From assembly GCA_902796115.1 (NCBI GenBank), contig CADBNX010000251.1:1-9262 (forward strand): a stretch of 9,262 bases of DNA, given 5' to 3'. Positions 1-6,755 of the stretch are shown here, piece by piece. Numbering within the stretch: the first letter of the stretch is position 1; the number at the start of each line of letters is the position of its first letter. A model generated the notes under the pieces. The model had not been told where the DNA came from, ran no database searches, and saw only the letters and a list, made by a program, of their open reading frames with translations. Source of the stretch: an uncultured Eubacteriales bacterium. Lineage in GTDB: Bacteria; Bacillota; Clostridia; Christensenellales; Aristaeellaceae. The translations under genes and the position numbers were made by a program.

Positions 1-171
1 ACATTTGACGGTGGAATTGGAAGTGGATCCGCTGCGTTCCTCGGCGCATGCTTCAACCTCGATCCGATAGCGCCCTTTCCCGAGATACACCGTGCAGCTC
101 GTGGGGGTGCGGAGGGATTCCACTTCCTGTGCTTCATACAGGTCTTCCGGATTTTGGTTCTCCGTACTCAT
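1..171 (-). CDS. Unrecognised protein, N-terminal 57 residues (cut by the left edge)
   Basis: A reading frame starts with ATG at 171-169 and stays open to base 1, giving 57 residues that begin MSTENQNPEDLYEAQEVE. The start is well supported: a GGAGGT Shine-Dalgarno lies at 186-181, nine bases upstream. The first 20 residues are acidic and polar, with no signal peptide or membrane segment. They are followed by a stretch that looks like beta strands (CTVYLGKGRYRIEVEAC), then a Ser/Thr-rich piece ending in Cys at the edge. It has three Cys in 57 residues, at positions 26, 41 and 57. It follows the methionine aminopeptidase gene after 132 bases with no terminator between them, so it may be the tail of the same transcript. 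I do not recognise the family, and the rest of the protein lies outside the window. Confidence 0.72.
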   Translation of the reverse strand, partial: MSTENQNPEDLYEAQEVESLRTPTSCTVYLGKGRYRIEVEACAEERSGSTSNSTVKC

Positions 172-303
172 CGTTACCCCACCTCCGGCAATATTGCTGT
201 TTTGCTCTGAATCGCTCAGACACAGTATCTCATATCGCACGCCATTTACAGGTATTGTTTATTGCGCTTACGCGTTTGTATGCATACCCCCGTCGACAGT
301 CGT
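172..303 (-). other. Intergenic region between map and the left-edge gene
   Basis: These 132 bases form the only real gap in the window. They are more AT-rich than the flanking genes. They hold a perfect 10-base palindrome, GTATGCATAC, at 278-287, and a weak hairpin on the minus strand (TCTGA, five-base loop, TCAGA). There is no GC-rich stem followed by a T run, so no intrinsic terminator is seen for the upstream genes. A GATACT hexamer could serve as a -10 box, but the best -35 candidate at 16 to 18 bases spacing matches only about three of six consensus bases. No promoter is called with confidence. The palindrome could be an operator site, but there is one copy and no known regulator. Confidence 0.4.
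181..186 (-). promoter_or_regulatory. Strong ribosome binding site for the left-edge gene
   Basis: GGAGGT on the minus strand sits nine bases before the ATG at 171. It is the closest match to the anti-Shine-Dalgarno in the window, and it is the main reason for calling the short, edge-truncated frame a real gene. Confidence 0.7.
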
Positions 304-1191
304 TTACCACGTCAGCACTTCATGCCCGGTTTCCGTTACCAGCACCTGGATCTCCCATTGCGCGGATGGCTTCCCGTCCGCGGTGCGGATGGTCCAGCCG
401 TTCTTTTTGTCCTCAACGATCCGATGTGTTCCCATATTCACCATCGGTTCGATCGTAAACACCATTCCGGGTGCCATCAGCATTTCCTCACCGGCTCTTG
501 AAACATAGCTCACCCAGGGGTCTTCATGGAATTCCTTTCCGCAGCCGTGTCCGCCGATTTCGCGCACTACGCTGTACCCGTTGGCTTTCGCGTGCGCGTT
601 CACCGCGCTGCCCATGTCTCCCAGCGTGTGCCAGGGGATCACCTGTTCCAGACCGATCTGAACGCATTCGCGCGTCACTTCCACCAGTTTCTTCTTATCC
701 TCGCTCACTTCGCCGATCATGTACATTCTGGAGGAATCGGAATAATATCCGTTCAGGATGGTGGAGCAGTCCACGTTCACGATATCCCCGTTTTTCAGGA
801 TCACATCCGCGGACGGGATCCCGTGGCACACTTCCTCGTTCACGGATGTGCATACGGATTTGGGAAACCCCTGATAGTGCAGATCCGCGGGAGTTCCGCC
901 CATGCCGTAGGTGACCTCGTTCACGAGATCGTCGATCGCCTGGGTCGTCATCCCTTCGCGGATCTGTTTTCCCACCTCGTCCAGAACGGCGATGTTGATC
1001 ACCGCGCTTTTTTTGATCCCTTCAATGTCTTCCGGCGTTTTGATGATTTTTCTGGGCGGGATCTGGATCCCCCGCAGCTGGCACGCAAGCAGTCTGTCAT
1101 CAAAAGCCGCATGACAGTTCTTGTACTTCTTTCCGCTGCCGCACCAGCAGGGTTCATTTCTCTCCGGCCTCTTGGGCATCCTGTAAATCAA
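304..1191 (-). CDS. map: Type I methionine aminopeptidase with N-terminal SEC-C zinc motif
   Basis: This cytosolic enzyme removes the initiator methionine from new proteins. At 295 residues it is about 40 longer than plain type I enzymes, because of an N-terminal SEC-C motif: C15-W-C17 and C26-H27 (pattern CxC-x8-CH), a small zinc site that in this subtype is thought to help ribosome association. The five metal ligands of the pita-bread fold are all present: D141, D152, H215, E248 and E280, with H123 (VCHGIP) and H222 (FHEDP) as the substrate-site histidines. Spacing between the ligands matches the E. coli enzyme almost exactly. The start is taken as TTG at 1191 because AGGAG lies seven bases upstream; the in-frame ATG at 1179 has no good ribosome site and would give a protein four residues shorter, with the SEC-C motif still intact. 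The first 38 bases overlap the end of the permease gene in another frame, which suggests translational coupling. Function is near certain; the exact start is less so. Confidence 0.96.
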   Translation of the reverse strand: MIYRMPKRPERNEPCWCGSGKKYKNCHAAFDDRLLACQLRGIQIPPRKIIKTPEDIEGIKKSAVINIAVLDEVGKQIREGMTTQAIDDLVNEVTYGMGGTPADLHYQGFPKSVCTSVNEEVCHGIPSADVILKNGDIVNVDCSTILNGYYSDSSRMYMIGEVSEDKKKLVEVTRECVQIGLEQVIPWHTLGDMGSAVNAHAKANGYSVVREIGGHGCGKEFHEDPWVSYVSRAGEEMLMAPGMVFTIEPMVNMGTHRIVEDKKNGWTIRTADGKPSAQWEIQVLVTETGHEVLTW

Positions 1192-2296
1192 TTTGATTCT
1201 CCTTTTTCATTTCCCGGCTGCGTACGAATTCCCGGAACAGGGTATATACAACCGAAGTCAGCGGAACGGATATCAGCATTCCGCCCATTCCAAGCAGCGC
1301 GCCTCCCGCGCACACCGCCGTCAGGCTCAGCCAGGGCGGCAGTCCCACCGATTTTCCCACGACATGCGGATAAATCAGATAGCCTTCGATCTGCTGGAGC
1401 GTCAGAAGCAGAACGCCAAACAGGATGGCCGTGTGCAGATCGACGCTCAGCATGGTCACAAAACCGACCGCGAAGGAAATCCACGCTCCGACATACGGGA
1501 TCATCTGCATGAACGCCGTCAGGAAGGACTGCGGTACGGCATAGGGCATACCGAATATGGTCATGACAATGAAGAGCATTCCGCCCAGAATGCACGCTTC
1601 GATGCACTGATGGCCGAACCATGTGGAAATCGTTCTGACCACGAGCCTGTTTGTGGTGATCACGCTTTTTGCCTTCGGCTCCGGCAGAAAGGCGCGGGCT
1701 GCACGCGCGAATTGTTTCCGCAGCGTATTCCTGGCGGACAGCAGGTAAAAAGCAAGCGTTACGGACAGAAGGAAGACCAGCGTCGACGTAGTGATGCGAA
1801 GCAGGGAAGCGATGATGTTCTGAGCCTGCTCCACGATCAGGGCGGATATCCGTTTCAGCAGATCCTGCAGCGCGTCGTCAAATACCTGGCTCTCGATCTT
1901 CAGACTCTGCTGGATCTGTCCCAGGATATCGGAATGGGTTTTCAGGTATTCCACCAGAATGGTAAGCATCCGGGTAAGCTGCGGAATGACAAAACGGAAA
2001 ATCACAAACGCCACGATCAGGGTAAATACGAGCACCAGGGCGAAAGCGATCCCTTTTTTCGTCTTATCCGGCCAGTTCCTCGTCAGTTTGCTTCTGTCAA
2101 AACAGTTTTCAAGGCCCGTCATCGGCGCGTTCAGGATCAGCGCGATGAATGCCGCCACCAGAAAGGGACGGATCGCGCCGATGACGGCGTCAAAATACTG
2201 CACCGCATACTTCCAGTTGATCGCAAGTCCGATCAGGATGATCAGCGCGATCATACCGGGCATTTTCAGATGGCGAAACGGTCGATTTTCATCCAT
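1154..2296 (-). CDS. AI-2E family transporter (PerM/YdiK/TqsA-like permease)
   Basis: This is an integral inner-membrane protein of 380 residues, the usual length for the AI-2E transporter family (formerly UPF0118). Members export or pass small solutes; autoinducer-2 was the first proposed substrate and sodium-proton exchange has been shown for some, so the substrate here cannot be named. Hydrophobic segments lie near residues 13-30, 38-56, 82-104, 158-188, 233-256, 262-290, 290-302 and 322-352. A soluble, amphipathic insert fills about 105-155, as is typical. The family signature is clear at 301-319 (QQIEGYLIYPHVVGKSVGL). The tail from 355 is charged and cytoplasmic. The ATG at 2296 has only a weak ribosome site (GGTGAAG close by, AGGAG 15 bases away). 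It begins 31 bases after the alpha-galactosidase stop, and its 3' end overlaps map by 38 bases. Confidence 0.9.
   Translation of the reverse strand: MDENRPFRHLKMPGMIALIILIGLAINWKYAVQYFDAVIGAIRPFLVAAFIALILNAPMTGLENCFDRSKLTRNWPDKTKKGIAFALVLVFTLIVAFVIFRFVIPQLTRMLTILVEYLKTHSDILGQIQQSLKIESQVFDDALQDLLKRISALIVEQAQNIIASLLRITTSTLVFLLSVTLAFYLLSARNTLRKQFARAARAFLPEPKAKSVITTNRLVVRTISTWFGHQCIEACILGGMLFIVMTIFGMPYAVPQSFLTAFMQMIPYVGAWISFAVGFVTMLSVDLHTAILFGVLLLTLQQIEGYLIYPHVVGKSVGLPPWLSLTAVCAGGALLGMGGMLISVPLTSVVYTLFREFVRSREMKKENQIDLQDAQEAGEK
1199..1205 (-). promoter_or_regulatory. Ribosome binding site supporting a TTG start for map
   Basis: AAAGGAG on the minus strand lies inside the 3' end of the permease gene. 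The spacer to TTG (1191-1189) is seven bases, against 19 bases to the first in-frame ATG (1179-1177). This spacing decides the start choice for map. A near-palindrome AATCAA-T-TTGATT at 1186-1198 covers the spacer and the start codon. Confidence 0.6.
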
Positions 2297-2327
2297 TTTT
2301 CTTCACCGATACTCCTGGTTTTTCCCG

Positions 2328-4496
2328 TTACTCTTCCGCGGCAAGGGTAAGACTGACCGAAGCGGCGTCTCCTTTCGGCAGTTCCGGAGTAATGCCGGAA
2401 TTCATCAGTTCGTCCCCGCGGTATACTTCCCCGGTTTCCAGAACGCGGTATGTTTTCTGTGCGTCCAATCCACGCAGGCGGATCATCGGCGCGTTTGCGT
2501 TCGGCTGCGCAAGATCCCTTGTCAGCATCAGGATCGCGCGTTTATGATCTTTTGAAACGGTGATCCAGGCTGTATCATGTCCCTCATAGGGGCTGGAGAG
2601 CCGGTGGAATTCTCCGTAAAGGAGGATCTCACGCACCTCCTTGATGCGGACGACCGCCGCTCTGACCTGTGCGATTTCCTCTTCCGTCAGCCGGTTCAGA
2701 TCCAGTTCAAACCCAAAGCATCCGCTCATCGCGACGTTGATCCGGGTATTGATGGGAGTGATCCTGCCGGTCTGGTGGTTCGGCACCGCGCTGACATGCG
2801 CGCCCATGGAAAACGGCGGGAATACATAGGAAGTGCCCCACTGGATCCTGCAGCGGCTGATCGCGTCCGTATTATCGGAGCACCACGTCTGCGGCATAAA
2901 GCTGAGCATACCGAGGTCAAACCTTCCGCCTCCGCCGGAGCAGCTTTCAAACAGGACCTCCGGGAACGCTTCTGTCAGCCTTGACAGGATGGAATAAAGG
3001 CCCAGCATGTAGCGATGCGGGAATTCCTTCATTCTGTCCGGCGGAAGGCGCATGGAGCCCGGATTGGTAAAGTTGCGGTTCATATCCCACTTGATGTAAT
3101 CGATCCCGTCTTCCCGCAGATGGCCCGCCATCATCTGATACACGTGTTCGCACACCTCGGGATTGGAGAGGTCCAGGATCAGCTGATTTCTTCCCTCGAC
3201 ATGCTCCCTTCCCTGAAACTGCATCGCCCAGTCCGGATGTTTCCGGAACAGATCACTGTCCGGTGAAATCATTTCCGGTTCAAACCACAGTCCGAATTTC
3301 AGGCCCATTTCATGGATTCTGTCGGACAGATGTCTGATCCCGTCAGGCAGCTTTTTTTCATAGACGAACCAGTCTCCCAGCGAAGAATGATCATCATCCC
3401 TGTGTCCGAACCATCCGTCGTCCAGCACAAATAACTCGATTCCGGTTTCGGCGGCTTTCTTCGCGATCGAAAGCAGCTTCTCCTCATCAAAAGCGAAATA
3501 CGTCGCTTCCCAGTTGTTCAGCAGGATCGGCCTGGGAGCCTTCGCCCATTTCCCACGCACGATATGATTGGCGCAGAGCGTGTGGAACTGCGCGCTCATC
3601 CCATCCAGACCGCAGTCTGAATACACAAGCACGCCCTCCGGAACGGTGAACGTTTCACCCGCATCAAGCTTCCAGGAAAAATGCCGGTCGTTCAGCCCGC
3701 CCTGCAGTCGGACCGCGCCGTTGCTGTCGACCTGGGCGCCCATATAGAAGCTTCCGGAGTAGACCAGCGCTGCGCCGTATACTTCTCCCTGCGACTCAGA
3801 CGTTTCGGGTCGCGCAAGCGCCGCAAAAGGTGATGTGATGTGGCTTGACGCGCCGCGCAGGCTGGATACGCTCATTTCTCCGGGGCAGATGCGCCGGCGG
3901 TATACCGCGCGTTCGCGCGCCCAGGCCCCGGAAAGCGTGATCAGGTCATAGCGGTCGTCCGGCAGTTCCAGGCACAGGGAGGCAGCGCGTTCCAGTTCGA
4001 TCGCCTCGCTGCCCTGATTCTCAATCACAGCGCTCCGGGTGATCACGTCGCAGTCCTCGAACACCGCGTACAGCAGGGTGACCCGCATGCGAAGCTTTTC
4101 GTCATACAGACGCACCCGCAGGGTTTTCGCGTTCTCTCCGTACGCGGACGGAAGTCCGTCCAGCCGATACTTGCCGTCTGCCGCTTCGGCATCCCGGAAG
4201 CGCAGGTCACAGCTGGCTCCGCCGTCGGCGGCGCGCGCGATCAGGCTCCCCTCCCTCATATCCCCCAGCCCCCAGGACGGATACTCGAGCGGCACATTGT
4301 TCAGGATCCCTTTTTTCAGGCGCAGTTCCTCATCCTTCAGTCCGTACCGGCGCAGGATGGATTCCGGACGAAAGCTTTCGAGTCGTTTTCCGAAATAGAG
4401 ATGCGTCAGGATCCCCGGCTCCATGATGCCCATGATATAGCTGATACGATCGTTTCGCAGGTGGATCAGCCTGTCGGTAATCTGAATTTCCGTCAT
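2328..4496 (-). CDS. Alpha-galactosidase, glycoside hydrolase family 36
   Basis: This retaining enzyme cleaves terminal alpha-1,6-linked galactose from raffinose, stachyose, melibiose or galactomannan fragments. The 722 residues match the group I GH36 length (Geobacillus AgaA type). An N-terminal beta-supersandwich domain (about 1-320) precedes a (beta/alpha)8 barrel (about 325-640) and a C-terminal beta domain. Visible motifs are NNWEATYF (327-334), VLDDGWFG (357-364), FEPEM (405-409), KWDMNRN with nucleophile D471, ESCSGGGGRFD (517-527), and CSDNTDA with acid/base D541. The 70-residue spacing between the two catalytic Asp equals that in AgaA. There is no signal peptide, so substrates must be imported; no sugar transporter is in the window. 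The ATG at 4496 follows GAGGTG (4506-4501), which lies directly after the stop of the upstream epimerase gene, 11 bases away, so the two are very likely co-translated. The gene is intact. Confidence 0.96.
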   Translation of the reverse strand: MTEIQITDRLIHLRNDRISYIMGIMEPGILTHLYFGKRLESFRPESILRRYGLKDEELRLKKGILNNVPLEYPSWGLGDMREGSLIARAADGGASCDLRFRDAEAADGKYRLDGLPSAYGENAKTLRVRLYDEKLRMRVTLLYAVFEDCDVITRSAVIENQGSEAIELERAASLCLELPDDRYDLITLSGAWARERAVYRRRICPGEMSVSSLRGASSHITSPFAALARPETSESQGEVYGAALVYSGSFYMGAQVDSNGAVRLQGGLNDRHFSWKLDAGETFTVPEGVLVYSDCGLDGMSAQFHTLCANHIVRGKWAKAPRPILLNNWEATYFAFDEEKLLSIAKKAAETGIELFVLDDGWFGHRDDDHSSLGDWFVYEKKLPDGIRHLSDRIHEMGLKFGLWFEPEMISPDSDLFRKHPDWAMQFQGREHVEGRNQLILDLSNPEVCEHVYQMMAGHLREDGIDYIKWDMNRNFTNPGSMRLPPDRMKEFPHRYMLGLYSILSRLTEAFPEVLFESCSGGGGRFDLGMLSFMPQTWCSDNTDAISRCRIQWGTSYVFPPFSMGAHVSAVPNHQTGRITPINTRINVAMSGCFGFELDLNRLTEEEIAQVRAAVVRIKEVREILLYGEFHRLSSPYEGHDTAWITVSKDHKRAILMLTRDLAQPNANAPMIRLRGLDAQKTYRVLETGEVYRGDELMNSGITPELPKGDAASVSLTLAAEE

Positions 4497-4507
4497 ATTG
4501 CACCTCG

Positions 4508-5260
4508 TCAGCAGAATCCGCAGCTCTTCAGATAGTCATAGCTTCTCTTCAGGCAGTCAAACGGATCTTCCCCGTTGCAGTCATCCTGTTCCACCAGCAT
4601 GTACTTCGTGCCGCCGCTTTCCGCTTTTTCGAAAACGCGGTCAAAGTTGATGTTGCCTTCTCCGATCGGCGCCATCTTTCTTCCGTACGCATAGTCCTTC
4701 AGATGAATGCACGGGATCCTGCCGGAAAGCTTTTCCAGCCACAGCGCCGGATCTCCGCCGCCTGCCTGCACCCAGAACGTATCCAGCGTGAAGCCCATCA
4801 GTTCCGCAGGCATCGTCTCCGCCAGGATCTGCAGGATCGGTTTTCCTCCGATCTTTTCAAATTCCCTGTCGTGATTGTGGTACATAAAGTATTTTCCGCC
4901 TTTGCGCAGCTTTTCCGCCACAGGCCGGAGCACCGGTTCGAAGCGGTCAAGGCCGTGCCCCTTTGATGCATCAAATCCCCAGGAACCAAGTCCGATATAC
5001 TCGCATCCGAACGTATCGTGCTCCCGGATCACCTTTTCGGTCTCATCCGTCAGTCTTTGCAGCGGCGTATGGGTGATCACACACTTCAGGCCGTTCTTTT
5101 TCAGTTCCGCGTCCAGCCACGCCGCGTCAAACGCGCAGGTGCCGGAAATCTGGACGGTTTTGTAGCCGATATCGGCAACCTTTTTCAGCGATTCCGCAAA
5201 ATCATCCGTATTCTTGCAGAATTCTCTGAGCGTATAAAACTGTGCACCGATCTGTAACAT
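4508..5260 (-). CDS. Sugar phosphate isomerase/epimerase-like TIM-barrel protein (first of a pair by map position)
   Basis: This 250-residue protein belongs to the xylose-isomerase-like TIM barrel (AP endonuclease 2) superfamily, whose members isomerise or epimerise sugars, keto-sugars or inositol derivatives using a divalent metal. Evidence: IGAQFYTLRE at the first strand (4-13), MYHNH (126-130) with acidic residues just after, FTLDTFW (157-163) with candidate ligand D160, IHLKD (185-189) with candidate ligand H186, and MLVEQD (221-226) with candidate ligand E224. It has no signal peptide and should be cytoplasmic. The ATG at 5260 has AGAGGTG (5274-5268) seven bases upstream. It lies 38 bases after its paralogue and 11 bases before the alpha-galactosidase, so a role in handling an alpha-galactoside-derived sugar is an inference from context. 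The precise substrate cannot be read from sequence. Members of this fold are often mislabelled as endonucleases; nothing here suggests DNA as substrate. Confidence 0.87.
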   Translation of the reverse strand: MLQIGAQFYTLREFCKNTDDFAESLKKVADIGYKTVQISGTCAFDAAWLDAELKKNGLKCVITHTPLQRLTDETEKVIREHDTFGCEYIGLGSWGFDASKGHGLDRFEPVLRPVAEKLRKGGKYFMYHNHDREFEKIGGKPILQILAETMPAELMGFTLDTFWVQAGGGDPALWLEKLSGRIPCIHLKDYAYGRKMAPIGEGNINFDRVFEKAESGGTKYMLVEQDDCNGEDPFDCLKRSYDYLKSCGFC

Positions 5261-5298
5261 AGGATCGCACCTCTTTTCCTGTTTTTTGCTGTGTTTGC

Positions 5299-6030
5299 TC
5301 AGCGTTCAAAATTGGGAAGGGATTTCAGGTACGCAATGCAGATGCCGGTTTCGCCCGGCCCGTCCGGCGTAAGGCTTTCGCTTTCGACGATCGCCCGCAT
5401 GCCGTATTTCTCCGCAAGCGCGATCATCTCCTTCACCGGCGCGGTTCCCTGTCCCAGCGGCGTTCCGTTTCCTGCGGCGTCACCGTCTTTCAGATGGATC
5501 AGCCGGATACGGTCATGATACTTCCCGATCAGTGCCGCGGGATCATTTCCCGCCACATAGGACCAATAGGTATCCAGTTCCAGGATCAGGTCCGTTCGCC
5601 GGATCATTTCCTCAAACGCGATCTGCCCATCCTGGTTTGGTTTCATCTCCTGCGTATGGTTGTGATACCCGAGTTTGATCCCTTTCCTGTCAAAAATCGG
5701 CTTAACGCGTTCGATACCTTCCAACAGCGAATCGATCGCGGCGGCGGTCTTGATATCCGCGCCGGGTACGATCGCGTACGGGCATCCGATCTCATTCAGA
5801 TAATCGCTCAGCTCCTCCGGCGTGTCCAATACCGACCTGACCGGCGTGTGCGCTCCGTCCACGGCAAGATTGCACTGTTTCAGCGTTTCTTTCACCGATT
5901 TGCTGTCCCTGTCAAAGAAACCGGCAAATTCAACGGCGGCATATCCCTGCTCCGCGACGGTGCGGATCGCCGCGAGCAGATCCTGCGATGCCAGGTCCCG
6001 AATCGAATACATCTGAATACCGTACTTCAT
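5299..6030 (-). CDS. Sugar phosphate isomerase/epimerase-like TIM-barrel protein (second of the pair)
   Basis: This 243-residue paralogue of the neighbouring gene has the same layout: YGIQMYSIRD at the first strand, YHNHTQEM (122-129), LELDTYW (150-156) with D153, IHLKDGD (178-184) with H179, and IVESES (214-219) with E216 as candidate metal ligands. The two proteins clearly share a fold but differ along most of their length, so this is an old duplication or separate recruitment rather than a recent copy. The start is placed at ATG 6030 because AGAAGGAG (6046-6039) is eight bases upstream. Alternatives at ATG 6036 and GTG 6039 would place the ribosome site two bases away or overlapping it, although GTG 6039 would overlap the TPR gene stop by four bases. 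It is probably cytoplasmic, with unknown substrate, and is likely co-expressed with the second barrel and the alpha-galactosidase. Confidence 0.87.
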   Translation of the reverse strand: MKYGIQMYSIRDLASQDLLAAIRTVAEQGYAAVEFAGFFDRDSKSVKETLKQCNLAVDGAHTPVRSVLDTPEELSDYLNEIGCPYAIVPGADIKTAAAIDSLLEGIERVKPIFDRKGIKLGYHNHTQEMKPNQDGQIAFEEMIRRTDLILELDTYWSYVAGNDPAALIGKYHDRIRLIHLKDGDAAGNGTPLGQGTAPVKEMIALAEKYGMRAIVESESLTPDGPGETGICIAYLKSLPNFER

Positions 6031-6035
6031 GTTCA

Positions 6036-6755
6036 TCACTCCTTCTCTGTCTTCTCTTCACCGCATTGCTTCAGCAGCTCGGTGACCCGTTCTTTTGTCG
6101 CGTAATTCAGCGGGGAGAAGCTCCCCTGCAGCGCGGTCTCCAGTTTTTCCGCCGCTTCTTTTTTCCTGCCCGCCTCGATATCGTAAAGAGCAAGGAAATA
6201 CAGGGTATCGATCTGCGTTTCCTTGATCTCATGCGCCTTTTGGAAATAGGGCAGTGCTTTTTCATGATCGTTCAGCAGGCGGTAATAGGTCTGCGCCAGA
6301 TTATCCAGCACGATGGGATCCTCTTCGTCGTAATCGAGTGCCTCCAGGTTATACTGCAGGGCTTTCTCCGCATCGCCGGTTTCGATATAAAGGAATCCGA
6401 GCGCCTGATAGGTGATGCCGCAGGGCGCTTTCTGATGGGACGCTTCCAGCAGGCCGATCGCCTTGCCGAGCTCTCCCAGTTTATAATTCGCCACGGCGTA
6501 ATTCATCAGCAGCTGCTGCCTTTTCTCCTGATTCATATCCGCGGCCTTCTCCGCTTTTTTCAGAATTTCCTTTACCTTCTGATAATTCTCTTCCCCGCCC
6601 TTCTTCAGCAGCAGCACCGAATACGGCAGCAGATAGGAAGCCTGGATCACATTGCTCTGATAGAGCGCCTCATACTCCCGCATCGCGGCGTCCAGTTCCC
6701 CCTTCTGCTGCAGGATCATCGCCTTGCGCGTCTTCAGCCCGTCAAAAAAACCCAT
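6036..6755 (-). CDS. Tetratricopeptide repeat (TPR) protein
   Basis: This soluble 239-residue all-helical protein has TPR-like helix pairs covering most of its length, at about 12-45, 45-72, 80-107, 112-145 (GFLYIETGDAEKALQYNLEA is a good match to the repeat consensus), 147-178 (NLAQTYYRLLNDHEKALPYF) and 183-212. There is no signal peptide, membrane segment or enzyme motif, so a scaffold or partner-binding role in the cytoplasm is the reasonable guess. The start ATG (6755-6753) shares one base with the TAA stop of the exonuclease gene (TAATG), and GGGAGG (6768-6763) sits seven bases upstream within that gene. This spacing implies translational coupling with the exonuclease, making it a candidate partner. 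The C-terminal tail is charged (GEEKTEKE). The biological role is otherwise unknown. Confidence 0.87.
   Translation of the reverse strand: MGFFDGLKTRKAMILQQKGELDAAMREYEALYQSNVIQASYLLPYSVLLLKKGGEENYQKVKEILKKAEKAADMNQEKRQQLLMNYAVANYKLGELGKAIGLLEASHQKAPCGITYQALGFLYIETGDAEKALQYNLEALDYDEEDPIVLDNLAQTYYRLLNDHEKALPYFQKAHEIKETQIDTLYFLALYDIEAGRKKEAAEKLETALQGSFSPLNYATKERVTELLKQCGEEKTEKE
6039..6046 (-). promoter_or_regulatory. Ribosome binding site deciding the start of the upstream epimerase-like gene
   Basis: AGAAGGAG on the minus strand, inside and just after the end of the TPR gene, is eight bases from ATG 6030 but only two from ATG 6036. It favours the MKYGIQMYS start. Confidence 0.6.

Noticed and set aside
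192..230. A small hairpin (TCTGA, five-base loop, TCAGA) as a terminator after map
   Set aside because: The stem is five base pairs, is not GC-rich, and has no T run after it on the minus strand.
526..1512. A 328-codon plus-strand frame opposite map and the end of the permease gene
   Set aside because: It is antisense to the aminopeptidase metal-site motifs, has no domain, and spans the junction of two well-supported genes.
1193..2350. A 385-codon open frame on the plus strand opposite the permease gene
   Set aside because: It lies fully antisense to a gene with clear family motifs. The translation is rich in Arg, Gln, His and Asp with no recognisable domain, as expected for the complement of a hydrophobic protein in GC-rich codons.
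4508..6030. Possible AP endonuclease IV (DNA repair) annotation for the two TIM barrels, given the nearby nuclease gene
   Set aside because: They share the broad fold only. Motifs such as LDT-W, HLKD and VE fit sugar isomerases/epimerases, and the extra zinc ligands typical of endonuclease IV are not evident.
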